Assembly: GCA_937995985.1 (NCBI GenBank)
Contig: CALKIR010000056.1
Span: 13,634-77,633, forward strand
DNA length: 64,000 nucleotides
Direction: 5' to 3'
DNA from: an uncultured Alcaligenaceae bacterium
Lineage (GTDB): Bacteria > Pseudomonadota > Gammaproteobacteria > Burkholderiales > Burkholderiaceae_B
The notes below the pieces were generated by a model. The model was not told the DNA's origin. It saw only the letters and a program-made list of their open reading frames with translations, and made no database searches. The number at the start of each line of letters is the position of its first letter. The first letter of the stretch is position 1. Both the position numbers and the translations under genes were made by a program. Below, piece after piece: positions 27,586 through 36,275 of this stretch.

Positions 27586-27675
27586 TTAGACGAGTATGCG
27601 CATACCCGGAACACAACGCCACCAGCGCCAATAAGCGCCCTGAAGATAAGCGATGGTGTTTTGTTGGGTATGCAT
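27586..27675 (-). CDS. trpL: trp operon leader peptide
   Basis: A 29-residue open frame from ATG 27675 to TAA 27586. Its middle reads AYWRWWRC, with three tryptophan codons in four positions (TGG CGC TGG TGG). The stop is 28 bases before the attenuator stem. Ribosome stalling at the TGG codons when charged tRNA-Trp is scarce would free the antiterminator segment. The tryptophan cluster, the position before trpE and the competing hairpins together make this a confident call. Arginine codons alternate with the Trp codons, so arginine starvation might also be sensed (inference). Confidence 0.9.
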   Translation of the reverse strand: MHTQQNTIAYLQGAYWRWWRCVPGMRILV

Positions 27676-27742
27676 TATCGTCTGCTAAAGTCTGTTAACT
27701 GTACTTAAATAAGCGGTATTTACTAGAGCTGTTAAGCCTATA

Positions 27743-27753
27743 GTGTCTGACAC
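27743..27753. repeat. Short palindrome upstream of trpL
   Basis: GTGTC-T-GACAC, five-base arms around one base, about 70 bases before trpL. Could be an operator in the trp promoter region; it is short enough to arise by chance. Confidence 0.3.
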
Positions 27754-27772
27754 AAATAGGCAGCCTTATTTA

Positions 27773-27801
27773 TTTTTAAAAGAAAAACGCTGCTTTGTAA
27801 A
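27773..27801 (-). promoter_or_regulatory. Candidate trp promoter
   Basis: TTTACA and TAAAAA separated by 17 bases on the minus strand. The predicted leader before trpL would be about 90 bases, longer than in enteric trp operons, so a closer unseen promoter is possible. Confidence 0.3.
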
Positions 27802-27851
27802 GCCTTTTATAGATTGGCTGGAGTTAGGTGTTGTTTAGAGGCTGCCTGGTG

Positions 27852-28529
27852 TCAGGTGCGCTGTTGGGCCCAGTGAAAGGCTGCCATGAGGTCATCGACA
27901 TGAGCGGTTGCGGGCAGTGTATGGGTGGGCTGTCCAGCATTATATCCATAGGGCAATACCAGCACATCGATGTGGGCCTCATTGGCTGCAGCGACATCAT
28001 TGATAGAGTCCCCAATCATTAGGCTGCGTTGAGGCGGGCTGTCTAGTTCAGCGCAGGCAAATAATAAAGGTAAAGGGTGTGGTTTTTTCTCTTCGCAACT
28101 ATCGCCGCCTACCACAGTTTGAAAATAAGAAGCCAAGCCTGTTTGTGCCAAAATAGTTTGAGTGTAGGCGATGGGTTTGTTTGTCACTACTGCTAATTTA
28201 TAGCCAGCAGCTTGAAAGTGCTCTAAACCGGCTATTACCCCTTCATAGAGAGGGGTTGCAGTATGTTCTAGCTGATGCTGATAGTGTTGAGCAAAAAGAC
28301 GACGCGCCTGTTGGTACTGTTGTGGATCGGGGGCGCTGTCATCAATATGCTCGAGTAAGCATTGCCAAATTAAAGCGTCAACGCCCCGTCCCACAAAGGC
28401 CGTAATGGTTTCTAAGGGCAGGGCTGAATAGCCTAAGTCTTGGAGGGTGTGGTTGGCAGCAGCGGCAATATTGTGGATGGAATCCACTAAGGTTCCATCC
28501 AGATCAAAGAGAATTGCTTGGTAATACAT
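27852..28529 (-). CDS. gph: Phosphoglycolate phosphatase
   Basis: HAD-family hydrolase that removes 2-phosphoglycolate from DNA repair and metabolism. It is 225 residues from ATG 28529 (MYYQAILFDLDGTLVDS). Motif I FDLDGTLVDS, motif II VVTNKP, the motif III lysine in EEKKPHP and motif IV GDSINDVAAA are all present. The open frame further upstream overlaps rpe and is not used. It lies between rpe and trpE, the usual order in Burkholderiales. Confidence 0.93.
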   Translation of the reverse strand: MYYQAILFDLDGTLVDSIHNIAAAANHTLQDLGYSALPLETITAFVGRGVDALIWQCLLEHIDDSAPDPQQYQQARRLFAQHYQHQLEHTATPLYEGVIAGLEHFQAAGYKLAVVTNKPIAYTQTILAQTGLASYFQTVVGGDSCEEKKPHPLPLLFACAELDSPPQRSLMIGDSINDVAAANEAHIDVLVLPYGYNAGQPTHTLPATAHVDDLMAAFHWAQQRT

Positions 28530-28548
28530 AGGTTTGCAGTAATAGGGA

Positions 28549-29253
28549 TTAGATTTGCTGGTCGGCGCGGGAAATTTCCGCACGCATTTGTTGAATGACT
28601 TTGGCGTAGTCAGGCTGCCCAAAGATGGCGGAACCTGCTACAAAAGTATCCGCACCCGCTTGGCGAATGGCTGCAATATTATGCACCCCAATGCCGCCAT
28701 CCACCTGTAGATGGATGGGATGGCCTCCCGCTTGTACCCATTGGTCGATGCGATTGCGGGTGTGACGTATTTTCTCTAGGGTAGAGGGGATAAAGCGCTG
28801 GCCCCCAAAGCCAGGGTTGACAGACATCAATAAAATTAGATCAATGTGATCCATGAGATGATCCAGCCAATGTAAAGGGGTGCCAGGATTCAGGACCAGT
28901 CCTGCTTTGCAGCCTGCGGCGCGAATGAGCCCCAAGGTACGATGAGGGTGGCGTGAGGCCTCAGGATGAAAACTGATTAAATCAGCGCCCGCTTCAGCAA
29001 AAGGCTGTACGATATTATCTACTGGCTCGACCATGAGATGTACATCTATAGGGGCTTGGGTTAATGGTCGTAGGGCGGCACAGACCATAGGGCCAAAGCT
29101 AAGATTAGGGACAAAGTGATTGTCCATGACATCAAAGTGGATCCAATCTGCACCCGCTTTGAGGACATCGTGCACCTCTTGACCAAGGCGCGTACAATCA
29201 GCAGCTAAGATACTGGGGGCAATAATTGCCTGTGCAGGAGAGTGTGAGGGCAT
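28549..29253 (-). CDS. rpe: Ribulose-phosphate 3-epimerase
   Basis: Pentose-phosphate enzyme, 234 residues from ATG 29253 (the frame also opens at TTG 29268). Signs are [28 protein letters not shown] with a catalytic Asp and metal His, [22 protein letters not shown] and [10 protein letters not shown] with the second catalytic Asp. It is 19 bases before gph and probably co-transcribed. It is divergent from apaG. Confidence 0.95.
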   Translation of the reverse strand: MPSHSPAQAIIAPSILAADCTRLGQEVHDVLKAGADWIHFDVMDNHFVPNLSFGPMVCAALRPLTQAPIDVHLMVEPVDNIVQPFAEAGADLISFHPEASRHPHRTLGLIRAAGCKAGLVLNPGTPLHWLDHLMDHIDLILLMSVNPGFGGQRFIPSTLEKIRHTRNRIDQWVQAGGHPIHLQVDGGIGVHNIAAIRQAGADTFVAGSAIFGQPDYAKVIQQMRAEISRADQQI

Positions 29254-29360
29254 GGTTATCGTGTACAAAAAATTGCATAAACAAAAAAGTTCTGTGCCAT
29301 TATTATAGGTTTAATAGATAAATAGGCCACTTTTAGTGGCCAAAATTTACGGAGGTTTAT

Positions 29361-29735
29361 ATGACGGTAGGCAATGTGGTTGTAAAGGTGACTCCACAGT
29401 TCATCGCCGAGCAGTCTAGCCCAGAGGAGCAAAGGTATATTTTTGCTTATCGGGTCAATATAGAAAATAAAAGTACTCAGGCGATTCAGGTAATTAGCCG
29501 TCATTGGATTATTACGGATGGGGATGGGCAGGTCCAAGAGGTGCGGGGGCTGGGTGTGGTTGGCCAGCAGCCTTTGATTCCCCCTGGCCAAGGCTTTGAA
29601 TATACTAGCGGTTGTCCTTTGCCAACGCCGGTCGGCACCATGGAGGGGACGTACTACTGTGTGGATGAGCAGGGGGTCCCTTTTGAATTGCCCATTGAGC
29701 GTTTTGTCTTATCAGTGCCACGGACTTTACACTAA
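29361..29735 (+). CDS. apaG: ApaG family protein
   Basis: Fibronectin-III-like protein of 124 residues, role uncertain in bacteria. Family stretches ENKSTQAIQVISRHWII, VRGLGVVGQQPLIPPG, FEYTSGCPL and GTMEGTYYC are present. GGAGG precedes the ATG closely. The neighbourhood rpe-apaG-mltA is conserved in the order. Confidence 0.93.
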   Translation: MTVGNVVVKVTPQFIAEQSSPEEQRYIFAYRVNIENKSTQAIQVISRHWIITDGDGQVQEVRGLGVVGQQPLIPPGQGFEYTSGCPLPTPVGTMEGTYYCVDEQGVPFELPIERFVLSVPRTLH

Positions 29736-29816
29736 GTAAGTTGGTGCATTGTGCTATTGGCACATCTGTGACAGTGTGTGTTCCAGCCTTTTTGTATTCA
29801 TTCAAGGGTGTTATTT

Positions 29817-31088
29817 ATGGGTCTAAGACATTGGATAGGGGTGGGGATAGTAGCGCTATTGGCTGCGTGTGCAAGTCAAATACCAGTCCACTCGCCTAAA
29901 GAAAAAAAAGATATTGTGTTTGAGCCGTTGCAGGTCCCTGCTTTGGATCAGATGAGGGATACGGCAGAGCGCCCTTTAAAAGGACGTTTTCAAGCGGTGA
30001 CTTGGGCGGCGCTGCCTGGGTGGCAGGAGGATAATTTAGAGTCCGTATGGCAAGGATTGATAAATAACTGTAAGGGGTTAATGCGTCCTATTAGCGGAGG
30101 ATTGCATCATCCTGCTCGGGCCACGCCCAAAGCTTGGCAGCCTGTATGTGCTGCAGCACAACAAAGTGGATTAAACGAGTATGCCAGTGCAGCACAGGTG
30201 CGGCAGTTTTTAGAAGAGCATTTACAGCCCTGGCGTTTATTAGATGAGCAGGGGCAGATTGCACGCAATACAGTGACTGGTTATTACGAGCCTGTGATTG
30301 AGGCAGCGCCTTATCGGCAGCCGGGTTATGAGTGGCCGTTATATGCCGTGCCAGAGGATTTATTAACCATTGATTTAGGGAGTGTGTATCCTGAGTTAGC
30401 AGGTAAGCGTATTCGCGGTAAGCTCGAGGGTAACCGAGTAGTGCCTTATGATACACGGGCTGAAATTGCTGCCAATCCGGAGCGTCAGCCACGCGCATTG
30501 GTATGGGCCAAGGATCCTGTGGAGGCTTTCTTTTTGCAAATACAGGGTTCAGGGCGGGCACGTTTTGAAAATGGCCAGTCCGTACGCTTAGCGTATGCGG
30601 ATCATAATGGACATCCTTATACTTCTATTGGTAAGTGGTTAGCAGATAGAGGGGAAATGCCGTTGGCTCAGGCCTCCATGCAAAATATTAAATTATGGGC
30701 ACAGCGCCATCCTCATCGTGTCCAAGAAATGCTCAATGCAAATGCTGCTATGGTATTTTTTGAGTTAGAGCAGATCAATGATGAGAAGCTTGGTCCCAAG
30801 GGGGCTTATGGTATTCCTTTGATTGCTGAGCGTGCCATTGCCGTTGATCCTGATTTTGTGCCTTTAGGCAGTTTGGTGTATATGGCCAGTACATATCCTG
30901 GGTCCTCGCAGCCATTACGGCGTGTAGTCTTTGCACAGGATACGGGTGCAGCCATTAAGGGCGCTGCACGGATGGACTTTTACTGGGGCAGTGGTGAGCA
31001 GGCGGGGGCGTTAGCCGGTAGAATGAAACAACCTGGTGAATTATGGGTGCTTTGGCCTAAACAAGCTGGTGCACCGACTGCGCGATGA
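29817..31088 (+). CDS. mltA: Membrane-bound lytic murein transglycosylase A
   Basis: Cleaves peptidoglycan glycan strands to 1,6-anhydro products. It is 423 residues from ATG 29817, with AAGGG upstream. The N-terminus is a lipoprotein signal with lipobox LLAAC, Cys18, so it is anchored in a membrane, probably the outer one. MltA domain: TGYYEPVIEA, FFLQIQGSGR; the C-terminal 3D domain has the three aspartates in AEAAVDPD-like IAVDPDFVPLG, FAQDTGAAIKG and ARMDFYWG. The stop overlaps the next ATG by four bases. Confidence 0.93.
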   Translation: MGLRHWIGVGIVALLAACASQIPVHSPKEKKDIVFEPLQVPALDQMRDTAERPLKGRFQAVTWAALPGWQEDNLESVWQGLINNCKGLMRPISGGLHHPARATPKAWQPVCAAAQQSGLNEYASAAQVRQFLEEHLQPWRLLDEQGQIARNTVTGYYEPVIEAAPYRQPGYEWPLYAVPEDLLTIDLGSVYPELAGKRIRGKLEGNRVVPYDTRAEIAANPERQPRALVWAKDPVEAFFLQIQGSGRARFENGQSVRLAYADHNGHPYTSIGKWLADRGEMPLAQASMQNIKLWAQRHPHRVQEMLNANAAMVFFELEQINDEKLGPKGAYGIPLIAERAIAVDPDFVPLGSLVYMASTYPGSSQPLRRVVFAQDTGAAIKGAARMDFYWGSGEQAGALAGRMKQPGELWVLWPKQAGAPTAR

Positions 31089-32311
31089 AGCATAAACAAG
31101 AGAAAATCCTAATTTGCGGGGGCGGTTTGGCCGGCATGGCCGCCGCCCTTGGTTTGAAAAAAGCTGGCTTTGAGGTGGAGATTTTAGCTCCGCGTCATTC
31201 TCCCTTGAGTTTAGAGCCTGAGCAGTACCATCCTCGGGTCTATGCCCTGTCTGTGGCTAGTCAACAGTTTTTAGAACGCTTGGGGGTTTGGGGCTTAATG
31301 CCTGCCGAACGTAATACTCCAGTGCGGACCATGCAGGTATTTGGGGATGCATCAGGGACACTTACTCTAGAAGCCTGGCAGATTATGCGTGATGAGCTGG
31401 CCTGGATAGTTGAGTCCGGCACAATGGAGCACGCCTTGCTACAGGCTTTACAGGTGTTTGGGGTGCCTTGGCGAGAGGCTTTATTTGAGCGCTTTCATCA
31501 ACAGGGAGCTGGGCAGCGTGGGGTACTGACAGCTTGCGGACAGTTTATTGCTGCTGATTTGGTTATCGGTGCTGATGGCGCACGTTCTAAGGTACGTGCA
31601 GCGGCCCATATTGCTCATGATTATTATGCCTATGGTGACAGTGGCATTGTGACGCATTTGAATGCAGCATTACCCCATCAAAACATTGCCCGTCAATGGT
31701 TTACGGGGGACAGTATTTTGGCTTTGTTGCCGATGCCAGAAACGAGTCAGGGGCCGCAGGTCTCGATGGTGTGGTCGGTGCGACAGGCAGTAGCGGATGC
31801 ATTGATGGCGCTGCCTGCCGAAGCGCGAGCACAACAGCTGGAGCAACATTTATTAGCCATTAGCGAAGGGTGTTTGGGGGCCTTGAGCGTGCGGAGTTCA
31901 GTTCATGCTTTTCCACTGACTTTTGAGCGGTCTGCAATGGTGGCTCCTGGGGTTGCATTGGTTGGGGATGCGGCGCATCGAGTGCACCCGCTCGCTGGGC
32001 AGGGGCTCAATCTAGGGTTTGGGGATGTTGCGGAACTTATTCGCATTTTAAGTACCCAATCAAAATATCAAGGGGTGGGTGATTGTTCCGTCCTGAGTCG
32101 TTATCGGCGCAAACGGGCCGAGCCAATTTTTGCAATGCGTTGGGTGACCCATGGATTGCATCAGCTTTTTGGTTTGCCAGGGGTGCCAGCCATGGTTGCC
32201 CGAAATGTCGGCATGCGTTTAGTGAATCGGCTGCCCTTGGTTAAACGATTGCTCATCCAAGAGGCTGCGGGCATCACCTCTCAGTTGTTTTCTCATACAA
32301 AAAGGAGTTGA
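31085..32311 (+). CDS. FAD-dependent hydroxylase, UbiH/UbiF type
   Basis: Flavin monooxygenase likely acting in ubiquinone ring hydroxylation, 408 residues. The FAD-binding GGGLAGMAAALGLKKAGF, the NADPH-related GADGARSKVR and the second FAD motif VGDAAHRVHPLAGQGLNLGF are all in place. Which ring carbon is hydroxylated cannot be told. It is coupled to mltA by ATGA and followed by dsbC. Confidence 0.85.
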   Translation: MKHKQEKILICGGGLAGMAAALGLKKAGFEVEILAPRHSPLSLEPEQYHPRVYALSVASQQFLERLGVWGLMPAERNTPVRTMQVFGDASGTLTLEAWQIMRDELAWIVESGTMEHALLQALQVFGVPWREALFERFHQQGAGQRGVLTACGQFIAADLVIGADGARSKVRAAAHIAHDYYAYGDSGIVTHLNAALPHQNIARQWFTGDSILALLPMPETSQGPQVSMVWSVRQAVADALMALPAEARAQQLEQHLLAISEGCLGALSVRSSVHAFPLTFERSAMVAPGVALVGDAAHRVHPLAGQGLNLGFGDVAELIRILSTQSKYQGVGDCSVLSRYRRKRAEPIFAMRWVTHGLHQLFGLPGVPAMVARNVGMRLVNRLPLVKRLLIQEAAGITSQLFSHTKRS

Positions 32312-32342
32312 CCTCGGTAAGGGCCGTGGGTCTTTGTTATCT

Positions 32343-33158
32343 ATGAAATTCAGAGCACACAAGATTATTGCAAAAGTGTTGGTTGCTTGGGGGGTGTCTG
32401 CAGTAGCAGGGGGGGGAGCTTGGGCAGATGAGGCTGCGGTAGAGGCTACTCAGTCCGTGTCCTCTTCTGTGGTTGAGCAGATTAAGAGCAAGTTTGAACA
32501 AGTATTTGAGGGGATTGAGGTTGATGAGGTACGAGCCACCCCTTTCCCTGAGTTGTACGAGGTACGATTAGGTACGGATTTGTTGTACACCAATCAGGGG
32601 CTCGATTTTGTATTACAGGGGGCGTTGGTTGATGTGGCGACGCTGACAGATTTGACTGCCCAGCGAATCGAAGAGCTAAATAGGGTGGATTTTGCGCAGA
32701 TGCCTTTGGATTGGGCTGTTAAGCAGGTCAAAGGAACGGGCAGTCGGCAGGTAGTGGTATTTGAGGATCCTAATTGCGTCTACTGCAAGCGTCTCCATGA
32801 AACCTTCGCAGAGCTGGATGATTTGACCGTCTATACTCTGATGTTTCCCATTCTGGCTCCCGATTCTCGGACCATTGCTGAGCATGTGTGGTGTGCTGAT
32901 AATGCCGCCCAAGTCTGGTCTGATTGGATGCTCAAGGAACAACGTCCTGCCGAGCTAAGCTGTGAGCACCCTATTGATGAGTTGCTTAAATATGGTTTGA
33001 GTTTGGGGGTACAGGGTACACCAGCTATGTTTTTTGAGGATGGTTCGCGGGTAAACGGTTGGTTGCCTGCTGATAAGCTTGAGGCCAAACTACAAGCGGT
33101 AAGTGAACGGCTTCATGAGGCTGCGCAGTCGTCTGCTGTAGGCGATGATGGCCGTTGA
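32343..33158 (+). CDS. dsbC: Thiol:disulfide isomerase DsbC
   Basis: Periplasmic disulfide isomerase of 271 residues. An N-terminal signal ends near AWADEA (about 28), a DsbC-type dimerisation domain follows (to about 85), then a thioredoxin domain with C145-V-Y-C148 and cis-proline in GTPAMFF. Two further cysteines (WCADN and LSCEHP) may form the structural disulfide. ATG 32343 is preferred over TTG 32334. Confidence 0.92.
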   Translation: MKFRAHKIIAKVLVAWGVSAVAGGGAWADEAAVEATQSVSSSVVEQIKSKFEQVFEGIEVDEVRATPFPELYEVRLGTDLLYTNQGLDFVLQGALVDVATLTDLTAQRIEELNRVDFAQMPLDWAVKQVKGTGSRQVVVFEDPNCVYCKRLHETFAELDDLTVYTLMFPILAPDSRTIAEHVWCADNAAQVWSDWMLKEQRPAELSCEHPIDELLKYGLSLGVQGTPAMFFEDGSRVNGWLPADKLEAKLQAVSERLHEAAQSSAVGDDGR

Positions 33159-33169
33159 TTGAAACGACC

Positions 33170-33176
33170 AGGAGGG
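33170..33176 (+). promoter_or_regulatory. Perfect Shine-Dalgarno positioned for an ATT start
   Basis: AGGAGGG lies five bases before ATT at 33181, with no ATG, GTG or TTG at that distance in the helicase frame. It fixes the likely start of the next gene. Confidence 0.75.
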
Positions 33177-33180
33177 AAAT

Positions 33181-35415
33181 ATTAGCAATCGTCGTCTTCG
33201 TTTTATTCCCAGAGGCATTACTCCTACGTTTGAGCAGCAGCTCATTCAATTGTCTCAACAGCGCATTAGTTTAATTGAGGCCGGTGCAGGCACGGCTAAA
33301 ACAACTACTTTGGCGTTGCGAGTAGGTGAGGCTTTGGCACGTGGTTTAGCTCCGGAGGAGATTTTAATCTGGGTGTTTACGGATGAGGCTGCCGCAGTAT
33401 TTAAAGAGCGTTTGCGTGCACTGGGGGTGGCAAAACATTTAGTACGGCGTTTGCGCATTGATACAGTAGAGCGCTTTGCTCAGTCTGTATGGAGTGAGTT
33501 AGAGACGCGAGAGGTGCCTGTTTATGGTTCTTTGGCTGAGTTGCAGGCGCCTATTTTACAAGCTTTGGAGCAGTGTAGTGTTCGGTATGGGGAGCGTTAT
33601 CCCTATTTGGAAATTCGTAGCCATGCCGCAGCGCTGAGCCAATTTTTTATGACGCAACTGCGTCTCAAGCTTCGTTTGTCATTGCTGGATGAGGAGGCGA
33701 GTCTGAGTCCAGAGGAGCGGGCAGAGTTACTTCAGGTCCCATTGAGTGAGTATTTATGGACCCTTTCTTATGAGCGGGTGCGGTTGAGTGCCTTTGGTGA
33801 GGCGCTTTTTAGGGGACCTTTTGATGCCAGTTACGATTTGGCACGTGAATTATCTTTATATCCCGATCGGGCTCAATGGTTGCCTTGTTTTAAGCTGATC
33901 ATCGTTGATGAGCTGCACGATATGAATGCCACAGCGTTTGCTATTTTGCGGGCGTTATTACAGGTTGAGCATGCTTATTTAGTGGCAGCAGGTGATAGTG
34001 ATCAGGTGATTTATTCCCATATGGGAGCGGATAAACGCTATTTGCATGAGCATTTTCAAATGTGTTTTGCAGAGGTGAGCCGGTATCAGCTCGGGCGCAG
34101 TTATCGCTATGGGCCTTGGTTAGCCTTAAGTATGGGGGTATTTAAACATAAAAAAATAGAATCAGGGCTGGCTCGAGAGACACCCATTGAGTTGTGCTTT
34201 TATGAGCAGAATCAACAGTCTGAGCAGTTGCTTCGTGCTGTGATTGCACGGGGAGGCAAAGAAAAGGATAAGGCGGGTCAGTGTGCGGTGATTATGCGCG
34301 CACAGCATCAGTCTGTATTACTAGAAAATGCGTTGTTAATGGAGCAGGTGCCTTATCAATGTGTGGGGTTTGTTCCGTATTTGAAGCGGGATGAAATTTT
34401 ATTTATACGCGGCTTATTGGTTATTGCCTTACAGTCTTTTAATGATTTAAGTGCGCGTACCTTAGAAGGAATGGTGCGGGCGTTAAGTATATTTGGTGAG
34501 GCGCAGTTAGGACTAGATGAAATTGCCAAGGTGCAACAGGAAATTATTCAAGAGCCTACAATACTGCGTTATTTTTATGAGGTGCGTTTGCTAGAGTACA
34601 GCTCGGAGGCTTCTGGGCGTCGTAATCGTGCAGCCATTGAGTTAATACAGAGTTTTGGTGCGGATGCGCCGGCAGCGCCCATGCTTGATGCCTTGTATGC
34701 CTGTTTGGATATACAAGCGTTGGCGCGGCGTATTTATTTAGAAACAGAGCAGGCGCAGATTATTACTGAATCTATCTTGGGGCTGCGGCATTTTGCGCAG
34801 CAGCAAAAGTGCACGATTATGCAGCTGCATCAGTGGTTGACCCAGGCTGATTCTTTGGCTGAGCATGGGGCCTTTTATGTGCCTGAGGGGCATCGTGAGC
34901 AGCGCTCGGCAGGGAGGGTAACTTTATTATGTGCGGCTCAGGCCAAGGGAACAGAGTTTGATCATGTGTTTGTGCCTTTTTTGGCCCAAGGCGAGTTTCC
35001 TCGTGTGCAGCAGCCTTCTATAAATGAGGAAAATTTATTTTATGTGGCGTGTACCCGCGCCAAACAGTCGTTAACTTTATTTATGCCCAAGGAAGTGCAT
35101 TTGCGCAGTCCTTTTGTGGAGCGAATGCACATAACAGAGGTGCAGGCAGCCGCACAGCAGCATTTGTATTGGATGGCACAGCGCCAAGAGCGGCTACAGC
35201 GGGCTGCACGAGCACCTCAGGCCCAAGGCCAGATTGAGCGTACTAAGGAGCGCAGTGCTCCGGTGTCTCAACGGATATATTTGCAGGTGCCTTATGTAGA
35301 GAAGGATGAGGCCAAGGCCTTGGGGGCACGCTGGGATCCACAGCGGCGGTTGTGGTATGTGCCGGCTGGGGTCGCAGCGGCACCGTTATTACAACGGTGG
35401 CCGCGTAGCCACTGA
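33181..35415 (+). CDS. UvrD/Rep-type helicase with C-terminal DUF5710 tail
   Basis: Superfamily 1 DNA helicase, 744 residues if started at ATT 33181. The canonical-start frame (TTG 33250) would omit the Q-motif segment ITPTFEQQLIQ, which binds adenine, so the ATT start behind AGGAGG is preferred. Helicase motifs: I AGAGTAKTTT (34-43), II VDELHDM (about 242-248), III AAGDSDQVIYS, IV GRSYRYG, V AQAKGTEFDHVFVP, VI FYVACTRAKQ. After about residue 640 a polar linker leads to RIYLQVPYVEKDEAKALGAR and RRLWYVPAG, the DUF5710 pattern known from plasmid primases and helicases. It has no RecB-type nuclease. It follows dsbC by 22 bases. Confidence 0.88.
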   Translation: MSNRRLRFIPRGITPTFEQQLIQLSQQRISLIEAGAGTAKTTTLALRVGEALARGLAPEEILIWVFTDEAAAVFKERLRALGVAKHLVRRLRIDTVERFAQSVWSELETREVPVYGSLAELQAPILQALEQCSVRYGERYPYLEIRSHAAALSQFFMTQLRLKLRLSLLDEEASLSPEERAELLQVPLSEYLWTLSYERVRLSAFGEALFRGPFDASYDLARELSLYPDRAQWLPCFKLIIVDELHDMNATAFAILRALLQVEHAYLVAAGDSDQVIYSHMGADKRYLHEHFQMCFAEVSRYQLGRSYRYGPWLALSMGVFKHKKIESGLARETPIELCFYEQNQQSEQLLRAVIARGGKEKDKAGQCAVIMRAQHQSVLLENALLMEQVPYQCVGFVPYLKRDEILFIRGLLVIALQSFNDLSARTLEGMVRALSIFGEAQLGLDEIAKVQQEIIQEPTILRYFYEVRLLEYSSEASGRRNRAAIELIQSFGADAPAAPMLDALYACLDIQALARRIYLETEQAQIITESILGLRHFAQQQKCTIMQLHQWLTQADSLAEHGAFYVPEGHREQRSAGRVTLLCAAQAKGTEFDHVFVPFLAQGEFPRVQQPSINEENLFYVACTRAKQSLTLFMPKEVHLRSPFVERMHITEVQAAAQQHLYWMAQRQERLQRAARAPQAQGQIERTKERSAPVSQRIYLQVPYVEKDEAKALGARWDPQRRLWYVPAGVAAAPLLQRWPRSH

Positions 35416-36240
35416 TTACACCCCAAGGATTCGCTTGGCCAATGCAATGACTGGAGCATCCACCATTTTTCCATCAACAGAGAATGCTTCGCCTTGGTAT
35501 TTTTCGTTGGCTTGTAGGACGCGTTGCGCCCAGTCGCGTTCGTGCTCAGTCGGCATAAAGCCCTGGTTGACTGTATCGACTTGGCGTGGGTGGATGCATA
35601 ATTTGGCTCCAAACCCATAGGCACGTGCTTGGCGTACGGATTGTTCAAGCAGTTCCTTATCAGTTGTGGAGGCAATAACGCCATCGACTGGGGCCTCAAG
35701 ACCTGCTAATCGGGACGCCAAGGCCAGCTCTGCCCTAAAGGCATTGAGTTGGGTTTCTAAGGGGTCGCATTTCATGCCCATATCAAGCTGAAAATCAATG
35801 GTCCCAAACATGAGACGGTGTACCCCTTCTAGGGCGCTGAGTAGCCGTGCATGCGCTAGGCCCGTGGCGGTTTCAATGAGCAGGGCCAATTGGGTCCGCT
35901 TGGGCTTGAGAGTAACTACTTGTTCGACATCATAGGTATGTTCTGCTTTGGGCAACACCCAGCCTGCAAGTTGAAACTTACTGAGAGCATTCATGTCATC
36001 ATGCCCCCATGGACTATTGAGGGGGTTTATGCGTACCCAAATTCTTTTTAACAGACTGTCATCTTCTTTACTTTGTTCTGTGAGCCAGTCACATAATGCA
36101 TCTCGAGCGGTTGCCTTGGCATCAATGGCCACAGCATCTTCGAGATCGATGATGACCGCATCAGCATTGGTATCAAGAGCCTTTTCAAAGCGATCCACGC
36201 GACTTGCTGGCACAAATAAAAAGGAACGAATGCTCGCCAT
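35416..36240 (-). CDS. ccl: (S)-citramalyl-CoA lyase (CitE-like)
   Basis: Predicted to split citramalyl-CoA into acetyl-CoA and pyruvate, the last step of itaconate breakdown. It has 274 residues, CitE/HpcH fold. RSFLFVPASR at the start, DAVIIDLEDAV (metal-binding acid), LIETATGLAHA (metal Glu) and FGTIDFQLDMG (metal Asp) are intact. It is last of five minus-strand genes whose order matches the P. aeruginosa itaconate locus. Other CitE-like lyases (malyl-CoA) remain possible. Its stop abuts the helicase stop. Confidence 0.75.
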   Translation of the reverse strand: MASIRSFLFVPASRVDRFEKALDTNADAVIIDLEDAVAIDAKATARDALCDWLTEQSKEDDSLLKRIWVRINPLNSPWGHDDMNALSKFQLAGWVLPKAEHTYDVEQVVTLKPKRTQLALLIETATGLAHARLLSALEGVHRLMFGTIDFQLDMGMKCDPLETQLNAFRAELALASRLAGLEAPVDGVIASTTDKELLEQSVRQARAYGFGAKLCIHPRQVDTVNQGFMPTEHERDWAQRVLQANEKYQGEAFSVDGKMVDAPVIALAKRILGV

Positions 36241-36275
36241 GGTTATCCTTTATAAATAAAAGGGGTTGAGGTCGT

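Larger units (their letters stand above)
27443..27851. other. trp operon control region (gap between trpE and gph)
   Basis: 409 bases holding, in transcription order on the minus strand, a candidate promoter, an 11-base palindrome, the trpL leader peptide, and an attenuator hairpin with T-run, then about 85 bases to trpE. No other gene is visible. gph reads into this region from upstream, with no clear terminator, so read-through into the leader is possible. Confidence 0.8.

Noticed and set aside
27824..28022. Open frames on both strands at the gph 3' end
   Set aside because: They shadow gph and the trp control region in other frames; composition is not protein-like.
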